DNA of 64,000 nt from Picochlorum sp. 'celeri' (Eukaryota > Chlorophyta > Trebouxiophyceae): the NCBI GenBank assembly GCA_010909725.1, contig JAACMV010000001.1, forward strand, positions 165,653 through 229,652, given 5' to 3'. The position numbers were made by a program, and so were the translations under genes. The notes under the pieces are model-generated. The model did no database searches. It worked only from the letters and a program-made list of their open reading frames with translations, and was not told the DNA's origin. The stretch's first letter is position 1; each line of letters starts with the position of its first letter. Positions 10,561-20,252 of the stretch are shown here, in pieces.

Positions 10561-11819
10561 ATGCAAAGTTCGTTCCTTTTTTGCATTCTGGCAATCGCAT
10601 TTGCGATGCTGAGCAGAAAGGCTTTCGGGGATCTACGATCTGGCGACGAAGTCTTTCCCCAGTTCAATGGAACGACGACAGAGGAATTAGTGGACTACAT
10701 GAAGAGGAGAAATCTTCTTCTAGCAAATGGAAGGCGTGTTGAGGAGCTGCCAGCCTGGAGAGCCCGTATGAATCCAAAGTTTGGAAAGAGTTACTTAGCG
10801 CCTGCTTTGACGGCAAATATCTGCAAAAAGGGAAAAACGTGTGAGACATCGCTGGGAAGATATCCTTATGACAGATATTTGAAGGATCCAACAGGAAGAT
10901 CTCAAGAGCCCGTCCTCAAGATTGGTTATCCTAAAGGGTCTTGGTCTCCAGGTTCTCCAAAGCCTGGGGGCTTGCTTTTCTTTGCCTACCCTTACAAGAA
11001 GAACACACTGACGAAGGACAATCCCTTCTCCGTCCAGGGTGCAACGTTGGAGTATGATGTTTACTTTGATCCCAATTTCGATTTTGTCAAGGGAGGAAAG
11101 CTTCCTGGACTTGCAGGAGGCAGAAGTAATGGCAGAGGATGCGGTGGAGGAAACGATCCTGATGTCTGCTTCTCGATCAGAATTATGTGGAGAAGACAAG
11201 GAAATGGTGAGCTCTATATCTATGCACCAGAGGGAAAACAAGGAAAGAACTTTTGCTCCAAGTACAGTAGATGCGATGGAAAGAACTTCCCGTGCACTGT
11301 CTGCAACTATAAAAAGGGAGTCTCCTTTGGTAGAGGAACCTTCCAGTTTAAGAAGGGAGTGTGGCAAAAACTCACGCTTTCCATTGTACTCAATGATAGA
11401 AATCAGGCAAATGGTTACGTGGAGCTCAAGGTTGATGGAAAAACGGTAATCTCATATGATCAGATGCGCTGGAGAACCTATGACAGTACGTTACTCTGAT
11501 ATGCAATGCTTTTACCTCTTTGCTGCTGCTTTTTGTGCCCTTTATATTTATACTACAACTCTATTATTGTTTTGCAGAGGTCAAGGTTGAAGCTATCAAT
11601 TTTGCGTCCTTCTTTGGAGGCAGCGATGCATCGTGGAGTCCACCAAGAGACACCTACACACTCATCCGTGACATGAAGGCATACCGGACTGGACCGGCTA
11701 CATACTCGCGTGAAAGCAGTCGAGTAACACCATTGTCTGAGGATATGGGAGTCATGGAGTCCACAGTATCGTATGAAGAGATTCAAGAACCAGAAGAAGA
11801 GTATGAAGAGGAATACTAA
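10561..11819 (+). CDS. Secreted polysaccharide lyase, family PL14 (copy 2)
   Basis: Tandem paralogue of the gene at 8840. Exons are 10561-11485 and 11578-11819, with a 92-nt intron (GTACGT...TTTTGCAG) at the same place and phase as in copy 1; 388 residues. Signal peptide LFCILAIAFAMLSRKAFG-like at the N-terminus. Hallmarks: KIGYPKGSWSPGSPKPGG, FVKGGKLPGLAGG, SIRIMWRRQGNGELYIYAPE, then Cys pairs and KKGVSFGRGTFQFKKGVW. The C-terminus carries an extra acidic tail (EEIQEPEEEYEEEY) absent from the other copies. KLPGLAGG is the usual form of this motif, so this copy is the one most likely to be an ordinary active lyase. Secreted to the wall or medium. Confidence 0.87.
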
Positions 11820-12286
11820 AATCAAACCGAGTACTGTCTTATATATCAAGTTTGCATTGTTTTTCTTCATTATTTGTTCATCGTGATGCATTGAATCATG
11901 ACGAAGGAACATGTTTTGTAACAATATCGCATCAAAAGGGACGGGAACGTTGGTTTGAATGGACCATACAGGTCTTCGCCAACTCATATTGAAGACCTGC
12001 TGTTCAGCCTGATTCGGAGCTGGCATGGAAGTTGATGCAATGCAGGCTGGGAAAGCATCTTCGCCCCTTCTTTACTGAATGGTAAGAGAATACAGCGTCA
12101 GAAATATATATTATTACTGTACATGCACATCGCGTAGCCTATTGGTGAGGAGGAAGTTGCACTTGGGCACCACGCGGTCGGAGAGAGAAGGTCATTCGTT
12201 CTTCAATCGAACGCAGAAAGATTCAGGCTTTAATCGAATTATTACTTTACAGTATTGATTGCGTGCGGCAGTGCTCTTTACCAAGA
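11820..12286. other. Intergenic region between PL14 copies 2 and 3
   Basis: 467 bp with no supported gene. TGTAA near 11917 is a likely poly(A) signal of copy 2. A frame open to 12287 from GTG at 12263 belongs to copy 3 but lacks an upstream ATG. Nothing else stands out. Confidence 0.5.
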
Positions 12287-13411
12287 ATGGATTGGGGAGT
12301 GCAGGCACCGAAAAACAGATACAGCGCTCGCAGAGCCATTCTGACTGTATTAGCTTTGATTCCATTCAGTGTAGCACAGGAGAATCTAATAGACAGTATG
12401 ACTGGCAGAGCCCTCACTGCGAAAGGGAAGGAGCGCGTTATGATTGAGGATGGCCAGAACGTTCCATCGTGGTTGGGCAGACTGGACTCTGTCTATGGCA
12501 TGTCATATTTCACCCCATCTTACGTTAAAAATTCGTGCGCACAGCGGAGGCAGCAATGTAGCTTGATTGCAGGACAGTCGTATCCTTATGAACAGTATCC
12601 AATAGATCCAACGGACCCGGACAGCGGTCAGCCAGTGATGAAGATTTCGTACCCAGCTGGTTCTTGGTCTCCTGGGTCGGAGAAGCCAGGGGGAGTCCTT
12701 TTCTACACCTACCCTACAAAAACGGAGCCTTCTGAAAAAACATATCCTGTGTCAGCTTCTGGAGCGACATTAGAGTACGACGTGTATTTCCCACTTGATT
12801 TTGAATGGGTGAAAGGAGGCAAGCTACCTGGCTTCATGGGAGGCGCATCCAATGGTATAGGGTGTGGAGGAGGAAACAGAGATTACGACTGTTTCTCTTA
12901 TAGGGTCATGTGGAGAAGGGAAGGCTATGGGGAAGCATATGTGTACGCTCCTTTCCCTTCCCAAGACCCAACTTTGTGTGCCGAGCTTCCAGACTGCAAT
13001 ACCAAGACACCATCTGTCCTATGCAACAATTGTGATGGGACAACTGGGTGGTCACTTGGCAGGGCATCATTCAGGTTCCAGCCAGGACAATGGAATAAAG
13101 TGAAGGTACAAATGAAACTAAACAATCCTGGATACCCGGACGGGATGATTAGGCTTGTCGTGAATGACCAGACCGCCTATGAGAAATTTAACTTTGTTTG
13201 GAGAACCAATGATACCGTCAAAATTGAAGGGGTAAATATAGCATCCTGGTATGGTGGAAGCGATGCTACATGGAGTCCAAATAGAGACCAATATATATAC
13301 ATCAAGAACTATAGAATGTATTACGATGGTCCGAATGAGCCACTGGCCCGCTCTAAAACAAAGGAGGGACCCCAAGTGGTGATCAGCATGGAGATTGATG
13401 AAGCTGTATGA
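12287..13411 (+). CDS. Secreted polysaccharide lyase, family PL14 (copy 3, intronless)
   Basis: Third PL14 paralogue, 374 residues from the ATG at 12287; the frame is open further upstream but only from a GTG. A signal peptide (RRAILTVLALIPFSVA) follows a basic start. Hallmarks: KISYPAGSWSPGSEKPGG, WVKGGKLPGFMGGASNG, YRVMWRREGYGEAYVYAPF, Cys pairs and GWSLGRASFRFQPGQWNKV. It has no intron: the sequence runs straight through WRTNDTVKIEGVNIASWYGG, exactly where copies 1 and 2 are interrupted, so the intron was lost here or gained in their ancestor. It converges on the WDR68 gene with 68 bp between stop codons. Confidence 0.85.
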   Translation: MDWGVQAPKNRYSARRAILTVLALIPFSVAQENLIDSMTGRALTAKGKERVMIEDGQNVPSWLGRLDSVYGMSYFTPSYVKNSCAQRRQQCSLIAGQSYPYEQYPIDPTDPDSGQPVMKISYPAGSWSPGSEKPGGVLFYTYPTKTEPSEKTYPVSASGATLEYDVYFPLDFEWVKGGKLPGFMGGASNGIGCGGGNRDYDCFSYRVMWRREGYGEAYVYAPFPSQDPTLCAELPDCNTKTPSVLCNNCDGTTGWSLGRASFRFQPGQWNKVKVQMKLNNPGYPDGMIRLVVNDQTAYEKFNFVWRTNDTVKIEGVNIASWYGGSDATWSPNRDQYIYIKNYRMYYDGPNEPLARSKTKEGPQVVISMEIDEAV

Positions 13412-13479
13412 ATATCGCCGTATTCACAACGAAAAGTCTCCTTCTTACAAAGGATCAGTTAATACAAATGCATTTAATC

Positions 13480-14648
13480 TCATATTCTCAATACTTGTGT
13501 TCTGTTTCTAGCGCAAATGGCAATCCAATCTGGGTCTATTGGATTCCAAGCCATCGCATTGATCTCTGCCTGAGCATTGTACGCTAGGATAGGAGATGCG
13601 TCTACCGCCTCTCGATTTGGCTTACTATCCTCCTCACTATTCACCTTCCCCACGTCCCATATCAATGCATGGCAATCATCTCCAACCGAGCAGAGGTATT
13701 CCTCTCTGTGAGGGGACCAACCAAGTGCTGTACAGTTCCCCATATGACCGTCCAGCAAGATCACCGGCTCTGTCGGAAAGCGAACATCAAGAACACTAAC
13801 AAGCCGACTCTTTTCTATAGAAAATGCAAGATGCCTCGGATCCAGCTTGTTCCAACAAAACCTTGGCACAGGGGTCCTCCTGGGGGTCTCGTACAATACC
13901 GTGCAATGGTCTTTATCCCGCAAGTCATACATCCGAATCGATCCATCGCCCGAAGAAGAAACAATCACATCATTAGCTGCCCACTGACAATCAAGAATCT
14001 CATCCTCATGTCCCACCATTGTACCTTGCAGCCTCCCTGACTCGGTGTCCCACAGCAATAATCGCCCTGCACTCGACCCTGCCGCCAACACTTTCACATT
14101 GATTTCACTCCAATCAAAGCAGGTCACCGCACTGAAATTTTTAGAGGTATTCTTTGGATCATTCAACACCAGTTCAAGCGTCGTCCCTGCGTCTGAAATT
14201 TTCCACAACCTAACAGCATCCCCAGAGGTTGCCAACAAATCTGGCTTGTTGCAAAACCTGTCAGGAATAAATCCCACCTGCGTCGCCGGATACTCTATGC
14301 CGAACGTTTCCTTGTCATCCACAATTAAACCTGCGGGAGTCACTGCACCTCATATACAAAAAAATTATGCCCACATTTCCCAAGTAGAACAGAGACTCAC
14401 AGATGATCCGTACCGCGAAGAATCTCGACTGTGTTCGAGACACCCTCCACAAAACTGCCAACAGCTACTCGTACACCCTTATCTTGCCTAGACTGCACAA
14501 TTACAACCAACCAATCAGTCGACATGACAAGACATCAAGAAGTATCAAGAAGTCTGCAAAACTCCAGGGCACTCACACTCCAATCTAGAGCAAAGACGAT
14601 GCTCGAAGAGTCGTACGTAAGAATATTCGGCGCAGGGGGATGCTCCAT
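13480..14648 (-). CDS. DCAF7: WD40 protein of the WDR68/DCAF7/TTG1 family
   Basis: Conserved WD40 adaptor that scaffolds kinases and transcription factors (TTG1/AN11/LWD1 in plants, DCAF7 in animals). Three exons, 14648-14577, 14492-14414 and 14342-13480, are separated by introns of 84 nt (GTGAGTGCC...GTGCAG) and 71 nt (GTACGG...GTGCAG); 337 residues, close to the family length of about 342. The spliced N-terminus reads IVFALDWS, VRVAVGSFVEG and NTVEILR, then FGIEYPATQVGFIPD, matching the family. Later blades include VTCFDWSEIN, VGHEDEILDCQW, HLAFSIEKSRLVSVLDVR and AQAEINAMAWNPIDPDWIAI. The small exons were placed by family pattern and splice sites. TTGTAAG on the minus strand near 13443 is a likely poly(A) signal. 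Confidence 0.88.
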
Positions 14649-15036
14649 ACTATCAATGTAATTTTAACCAGAAGATATGCGCTGGGTACTCGGTAGGACG
14701 CCTTGGAAATAAACAAATTCTCTTTCAAGCCTCGAGCACGGGTGCAGGCAAACACCGTTTACCTTCTGTCCATGTATTGCATTAATATAGAAAATACGAA
14801 CAAATGTCTCTGTTCCTCAGTCATAGAAAAGCAGGGTGGATGAATTTTCAATGGGAACACAGTCATTCCAGCGAGGACAATTGCAGACTCCTGTCAAAAT
14901 ACTCTGTTGACGGGGGCTCTTTGGAGATATCTATCTCCCTCACAAAAAACCATGGATCCATTGATTCATCACCGCAGACCATGACCGCATTCGTATAATT
15001 TTTTCTTACACCAGATAGTCATTAAATTGTACACCA
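14649..15036. promoter_or_regulatory. Divergent upstream region of WDR68 and the lumen protein gene
   Basis: 388 bp between two divergent ATG codons. It contains short frames only and no repeat or RNA gene that I can support; it presumably holds both promoters. Confidence 0.4.
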
Positions 15037-15702
15037 ATGATGATCGCTCAACGCTTGACACGCTCAGTACCCACCGTCTCGACCCTCAGCCTCACGACAG
15101 GCAGCAGGCGTCACGCCATCACAGTAAGCGCAGTCAAGTCAGATTGCACCGATGTGATGCATCAGGGAGTCATGGGCCGAAGGGGAGCAGTGTTGGGCGC
15201 TGGATTGTTGGCTGCAGTGCAACTGATGGCAACTCCATTGCCAGCGCTCGCACTCATCCCCGACGATGACGACGAAGAAATGGTCCAGAAAGCAAAAGCG
15301 AATCGTCAGAAGAGACTTGCTGGAGAGAAGAAGGCAGAGAAGGAATTCAGCAGAGCCGAAGGTTTCGTAGACAGAGGTTCGAAGCAAGACATTGCATCTG
15401 TGCAGCTCGCCGTGAATGCTCTGGCAAAGATCGGAGAAGCTTTGGCTCAGGGGTCTGTTGAGCAAGCCAACGCGGCCGCAGGAGGCCTCGATGCCAGCAA
15501 GACTGCTGCTTCTGTGAAGACATTGTCTCTTGATAGCGCATCACAGAGTGCTGGAGAGACTGCCATGGCAGAGTTGAATAGCTTGGTATCCGCCTTGGGT
15601 TCAGGATCCTTGGATGGAGCTAAGAAAGAGTATGTGGACACAGTCATTGCGTTGACCGATTGGACTGTCAAGGCCAATATTTCTGGTCTCAAAGGCATCT
15701 GA
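15037..15702 (+). CDS. Thylakoid-lumen protein with twin-arginine targeting signal
   Basis: 221 residues. The N-terminus is bipartite: a Ser/Thr/Arg-rich transit region (residues 1-45), then MGRRGAVLGAGLLAAVQLMA and PLPALA, a twin-arginine (R48, R49) signal with a hydrophobic core and an AxA cleavage site, which sends proteins to the thylakoid lumen. The mature part starts with an acidic run (IPDDDDEEMVQKAKANRQKR), followed by Ala-rich helices with the pattern of a small helical bundle, ending LTDWTVKANISGLKGI. This recalls small lumenal proteins of plants and algae associated with photosystem II (PsbQ-like or PSII-maintenance type), but I cannot fix the exact family. Intronless. TGTAA near 15786 is a likely poly(A) signal. 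Confidence 0.7.
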   Translation: MMIAQRLTRSVPTVSTLSLTTGSRRHAITVSAVKSDCTDVMHQGVMGRRGAVLGAGLLAAVQLMATPLPALALIPDDDDEEMVQKAKANRQKRLAGEKKAEKEFSRAEGFVDRGSKQDIASVQLAVNALAKIGEALAQGSVEQANAAAGGLDASKTAASVKTLSLDSASQSAGETAMAELNSLVSALGSGSLDGAKKEYVDTVIALTDWTVKANISGLKGI

Positions 15703-15843
15703 GCAGTGGCCATCCTCATCATCGTTTGCAGAGAGTTTTGAATTTTCAACGACAAGGCTAGATTTCTTACTTTTATAAATATATATGTAATAAGAAGCCA
15801 TACATAGTCGCCAGGACAGCGAGAGTATACGCCGAGGACTAGC

Positions 15844-17199
15844 ATGCCACCAAAGCGACACGTTCAGGACGAAGGGGAGGAGGATGTGGAGGATATTACC
15901 TTACCAGAAGACGGAGATGTATCAAAACTTCTCAAAGAAATGAATATCCCAGACGGTACGGTGCTGCATACAGGGTTGGGTGTGTTGGATCAGAATCACG
16001 TTTGAAAACTCAGTCAGACTGCGGTGGTCTGATATGGGTGGTATGAGACTGATCATGTATTAACAATGTCATATGCATGCGTGGAAGAGGGGGTTGGGTG
16101 ATCTGAGTGAGAGTGTGTTGTTGTTGTTGTTGTGCAGACGTCCTGCAGGCGAGTTTGGTGCAGGCTATGCAGGCTGGGTTGCAGAATCTCATCGGGACTA
16201 GTAGTGGGTACATTGAGAGTTTACCAGGGCCTGTGAAAGCTCGTATTGCGTACCTGGAGAGCATTCAGGCTGATTACGATGCAGCAGAGGAGGCTTTGAA
16301 TGAGGAGATCAAAGCCTTGGAAAGGAAATACAAGCCTACATTTGATGGTTTGCTTGAGATGAGGAGAAAGATTGTTGCCGGGGAAGACGAGGTACCAGAA
16401 GAGCATGCTGTTGAAGAGGAGGAAGAGGAAGAAGAGGAAGAAGAAGAAGAAGAGGTGGTTGGTATTCCAGACTTTTGGCTCATTGCTTTGAGCAACAATC
16501 CATTGTTTGAGCCTATTGTACGTATATGTATATTCTTCTGATATATGTATTGATGTGAACTCATGTTGGTGTGACTGGATGCAGCTGACTGAAAAGGATT
16601 CAGAAATCTTGGAATTTTTGGAGGATATTTCCTGTGAAGATGTCTTGGATGAGGATGGTGATGAAAAGGGCTATCGCCTGAATTTTGTATTCAGAGAGAA
16701 TAAATACTTCTCAAATAAGGTACTCTCATTGCTGATTGAGTTGTATCAGGAGGGAGGAATGATGCAGGTGGATGAGCTGGAGGGAACCAAGATTCACTGG
16801 CATTCAGACTCTGTCAATCCAACCATCAAGGTGATGAAGAAGAAATCTGGTCAGGGTAAGAAGCCTGCAGTCAAGAAAGAAAAGGTCGATTCATTCTTCA
16901 ACATATTCTCGCCACCAGTGTTGGAGGATATTCAGGACATGGAACAGCAGGAGGCTGAAGAAACCCAGGAGGAGATTGAAAAGATTCTGGCCATGGGCGA
17001 GAGCCTCCGTGAAGACATCATTCCTCATGCAGTCCATTGGTTTACAGGAGAAGCTATTGAAGAAGAAGAAGAAGAAGAGGATGACGAGGAGGATGACGAA
17101 GATGGGGAGGAAGACTATGATGATGAAGATGATGAGGATGATGAAGAGTATGAACTCAAGCCAGAGGATGCAAAGGAAGCAGAGTGCAAGCAGCAATAG
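15844..17199 (+). CDS. NAP1: Nucleosome assembly protein NAP1
   Basis: Histone chaperone that carries H2A-H2B between cytoplasm and nucleus. Exons are 15844-15955, 16138-16517 and 16585-17199, with introns of 182 nt (GTACGG...TTGTGCAG, the longest confident intron here, with a TTG run before the acceptor) and 67 nt (GTACGT...GATGCAG); 368 residues. Family features: long dimerisation helix (VKARIAYLESIQADYDAAEE), ALERKYKPTFDGLLEMRRKI, an acidic insert, IPDFWLIALSNNPLFEPI, YRLNFVFRENKYFSN and DSFFNIFSPP. The C-terminus is a strongly acidic tail (residues about 320-360), typical of NAP1. A perfect 20-bp palindrome follows the stop codon by 17 bases. Confidence 0.93.
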
Positions 17200-17526
17200 A
17201 AGAATCCTTTTTTTGGACAACCAATTAATTGGTTGTTCCAGCTGTTTTGCATAGAGCACCACCACCATGATGAGATCAAATCCGGATGCAGACAGATGAG
17301 TTTCTTTTTGCTCGATCATGTGCCTGCGCGATGGATCACATTTTAATCAATAAAACTGTTTCAGAGTTTAAAATTGATGGCTTTTTTCCCACAAGCGTAG
17401 CCAAGTAGAAATTCATTTGGGTAGCGTATCGTGGATTTCACTGTACCTCGCAGAAGGCAGTTCTGATCGCCATTAAGCCATAATTGGGGTACATTGTAAA
17501 CATCTAATAGTTTAAAAGGTAGAACC
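17200..17526. other. Intergenic region between NAP1 and KAS III, with a 20-bp palindrome
   Basis: 327 bp. ACAACCAATTAATTGGTTGT at 17217-17236 is a perfect palindrome just behind the NAP1 stop and after a T-rich run. TGTAA occurs near 17493, far downstream. No gene is supported here; the KAS III promoter must lie in the second half. Confidence 0.6.
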
Positions 17527-18648
17527 ATGTCAAAATTGCTGCCCAGTAGAACGAGCCGTTCTTGTACTCTGTCCATCTCACGGACGGCATTTGGCAGATA
17601 CACAGCATCGAGGCAACATAATGGAGCAAAATATAGATTGGATATCAGTGTAAAAAGTAGCGTGCAGCTGGCTGGATGCGGCTCATCAGTTCCAGATTTG
17701 GTGTTGACGAACCAAGACTTGGAAAAGTATGTAGAGACGAGTGACGAATGGATCACGACCAGAACTGGTATCAGGAAGCGCCACATACTGAAGGAGAACG
17801 AGAAACTGAGTTCTCACGCATCATTAGCGGCGATTAGAGCGTTAGAGATGGCAGGGATGAGTGCTGAGGAGGTGGATCTTATCATCCTTGCGACATCCAG
17901 TCCGGATGACCTGTTTGGAAGTGCAACCACCGTCCAGGCTGAGATTGGGGCGAAAAAGGCAGCAGCATTTGACCTCACTGCAGCCTGTAGTGGATTTGTA
18001 ATGGCTCTTGCGACAGGCTCTCAATTCATTCGTTCAGGTACATACAAGAATGTGATTGTCATCGGGGCTGATGCACTCTCCAGGTACATTGACTGGAGAG
18101 ACCGCAACACGTGCGTCTTATTCGGTGACGGCTCAGGGGCGGTTGTACTCCGTGCTCACGAAGATGCCAATGCGCCGTGTGGGCTGCTAGGAATTGACAT
18201 GCACTCGGATGGAGAAGGTCTCAAACATCTCAACTGCCCCTTCTCTGGGCACGGAAACAAGCCTGAAGGTGAGGGTGCTTCTTCCGAAGGCTCGTATTCA
18301 AATCTTTCAATGAATGGACAAGAAGTGTTTAAATTTGCCGTACGCGCTGTACCAAACGTCATTGGTGCGGCGCTGAAAGATGCTGGAATGACAAAGGAAG
18401 ACATTGACTGGCTTGTCCTCCACCAGGCCAACATGAGAATCCTCTCCTCTGCAGCCGATAGGCTAGGCGTCCCTCCTGAGCGAGTTGTCTCCAATCTTTC
18501 TGAGTATGGAAATACATCTGCTGCTTCAATCCCCCTTGCGTTAGACGAGGCCGTCCGCAGAGGGGACATTAAGAAGGGAGATGTCCTTGGCCTTGCTGGA
18601 TTTGGTGCTGGTCTCTCATGGGCTTCTGCCGTCGTCCGATGGGGATGA
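17527..18648 (+). CDS. KAS3: 3-ketoacyl-ACP synthase III, plastid-targeted
   Basis: Starts plastid fatty-acid synthesis by condensing acetyl-CoA with malonyl-ACP. 373 residues: a Ser/Arg-rich transit peptide of about 45 residues, then a full FabH fold. Catalytic triad seen: Cys in AACSGF near 153, His in LHQAN near 298 and Asn in EYGNTSAASIP near 328. Other FabH marks are ETSDEWITTRTGIRKRH near 70 and the C-terminal GFGAGLSWASAVVRWG. Intronless, on the plus strand after NAP1. Confidence 0.95.
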   Translation: MSKLLPSRTSRSCTLSISRTAFGRYTASRQHNGAKYRLDISVKSSVQLAGCGSSVPDLVLTNQDLEKYVETSDEWITTRTGIRKRHILKENEKLSSHASLAAIRALEMAGMSAEEVDLIILATSSPDDLFGSATTVQAEIGAKKAAAFDLTAACSGFVMALATGSQFIRSGTYKNVIVIGADALSRYIDWRDRNTCVLFGDGSGAVVLRAHEDANAPCGLLGIDMHSDGEGLKHLNCPFSGHGNKPEGEGASSEGSYSNLSMNGQEVFKFAVRAVPNVIGAALKDAGMTKEDIDWLVLHQANMRILSSAADRLGVPPERVVSNLSEYGNTSAASIPLALDEAVRRGDIKKGDVLGLAGFGAGLSWASAVVRWG

Positions 18649-18963
18649 ATGCTATAAACATACATATTTTGACACATGGTAACACATCCTTTTTATAGAA
18701 TGATCACCCATTTCCCCAATGTTGTACCATGGTGACTGCCAGTCATTGGCCATGGCCATTGACCATTGATCATGGCAATGATAGACTCTGCAGAAATCAT
18801 TATATTCTGCACGGATAAGATTCAGAAGTTGAATTAATTCATCAGACTTGCATGGTATCCAAATTCAGGACATGGCTATGTTTGGTTGACGGGAATTCGG
18901 ACCCCCCAAATCTAGTTAAGGAAGCACAAGTAGCAGGCTTCCTGGGCTTTTGAGTTGCTTCTC
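18649..18963. other. Intergenic region between KAS III and TLDc genes
   Basis: 315 bp without a gene. Around 18730-18780 is a string of CATGG/CCATG and ATTGACC/ATTGATC repeats including TGGCCATGGCCA, an imperfect palindromic patch. No TGTAA lies directly behind the KAS III stop (TGGTAA near 18679 is one base off). Confidence 0.45.
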
Positions 18964-20027
18964 ATGTTTAAAAAATTCATACAAGGTTTGTTGTACATGT
19001 GGTTGAGAGGGTGGGCGATACGACGACTGTTTCACTGTTCCTTGCTGTGTTTGTAGAACTGTCCGAGGCCCCTGCAGACGAGAAGAACGTCTCGGGGGGC
19101 GATTTCATAGCGTCTGATTACGGGATTAACCCATCGCCAGCACAATCTATCCGACACAGTGAAGGGCGAATGACAGCCTCGTCCAGCATGGGGAGTTTGA
19201 GGGCTCCATCTCCAGATAGGAAGGGGCCTTGGAGAAAATTTGTCAGTGGTGCTCGCAGGTTCATGGACGCAGTGGCGGATATAGTAGATCTGGAGGACGA
19301 TGACAGCGTATCTCAGTCAATAACGCATTCAAGGAATGCTTCCTCTGTCTCTGGGATATCAGCATTGGATCTGGAGGATGAGAAGGAGAGGAGGGGATTG
19401 CAGTTTTCTCCAGGACCTGTAGAAAAGGAATCTGTCCGGCTTGGCGATCGGGTAGACCCTTTGCCATTGCTATCTAGCGCTGTTCTACTCGAGGAACTGA
19501 ATGACCCCATTCTAAGTGAGGAGAGCAAGTTGGTGTCACGAGAGGACATTCAGAGCATAATATCTCATGTGCCGTTGCGACATCGACAAAAGTCATGGAC
19601 TCTTCTCTACAGCACACATAGAGATGGAATCAGCATGCAGACGTTATTGCGTAAAAGTAAAGGGAAAGCTCCCACAGTCTTGCTCGTGAGAGATATGGAT
19701 AAGCATGTTTTTGGGGCATTCTGTTCAGAGCCATGGAAGTTGAGCAGTAGATATTATGGCACGGGGGAGACTTTTGTGTTCCGAGTTGAGCCGAATCCTG
19801 GTGTATGGCATTGGTGGTGGAAAAAGTCAGCAGAGTCGCAGAATGATTTTTTCATGTGGGGAACACATGAGGCCATTGCTGTGGGAGGGGCAGGGGGGTA
19901 TGCCATTTGGCTAAATAGTGACCTTTCTTCTGGCCTATCCAGGTCCAGTCTGACCTTTGGAAATGATAGTTTGTCTAGCACGGAAGAGTTTCGAATAGGT
20001 GCAGTTGAGCTTTGGGGTCTCGGCTGA
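18964..20027 (+). CDS. TLDc-domain protein (OXR1/NCOA7-like)
   Basis: The TLDc domain occurs in eukaryotic proteins that protect against oxidative stress and bind the V-ATPase. It occupies residues about 175-330: VPLRHRQKSWTLLYSTHRDG, LLVRDMDKHVFGAFCSEPW, YYGTGETFVFRVEP, the hallmark aromatic-rich stretch before NDFFMWGTHEAIAVGGAGGY, and the end FRIGAVELWGLG. The N-terminal half is Ser-rich and probably disordered. The long frame has no ATG at its 5' end; an ATG at 18964 (MFKKFIQ) joined through a 71-nt intron (18986-19056, GTTTGT...GTTTGTAG) gives 330 residues. That donor is not typical for the window, so the N-terminus is uncertain. A start at MTASSSMG is the alternative. Confidence 0.8.
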
Positions 20028-20252
20028 CAACGTTTAGTCTGGTTTGGAGCTCTTGAAAACCAAAAAAAAAACCAACAAAAACCAGAAAAAGGGTAGGGTA
20101 GCCTACCTACCATGTAGCTGGCGTCAGCTCTAGGATGGTCCAAAATTGTATGTGCATCCGTTATGTTAGGACTGATCCGGCCGCGGTTGGGGCAGCGGAA
20201 GGATATGTTAATCTCTCGATTTGTATCAAAATTACTTTTCGAATTCAGAAGA

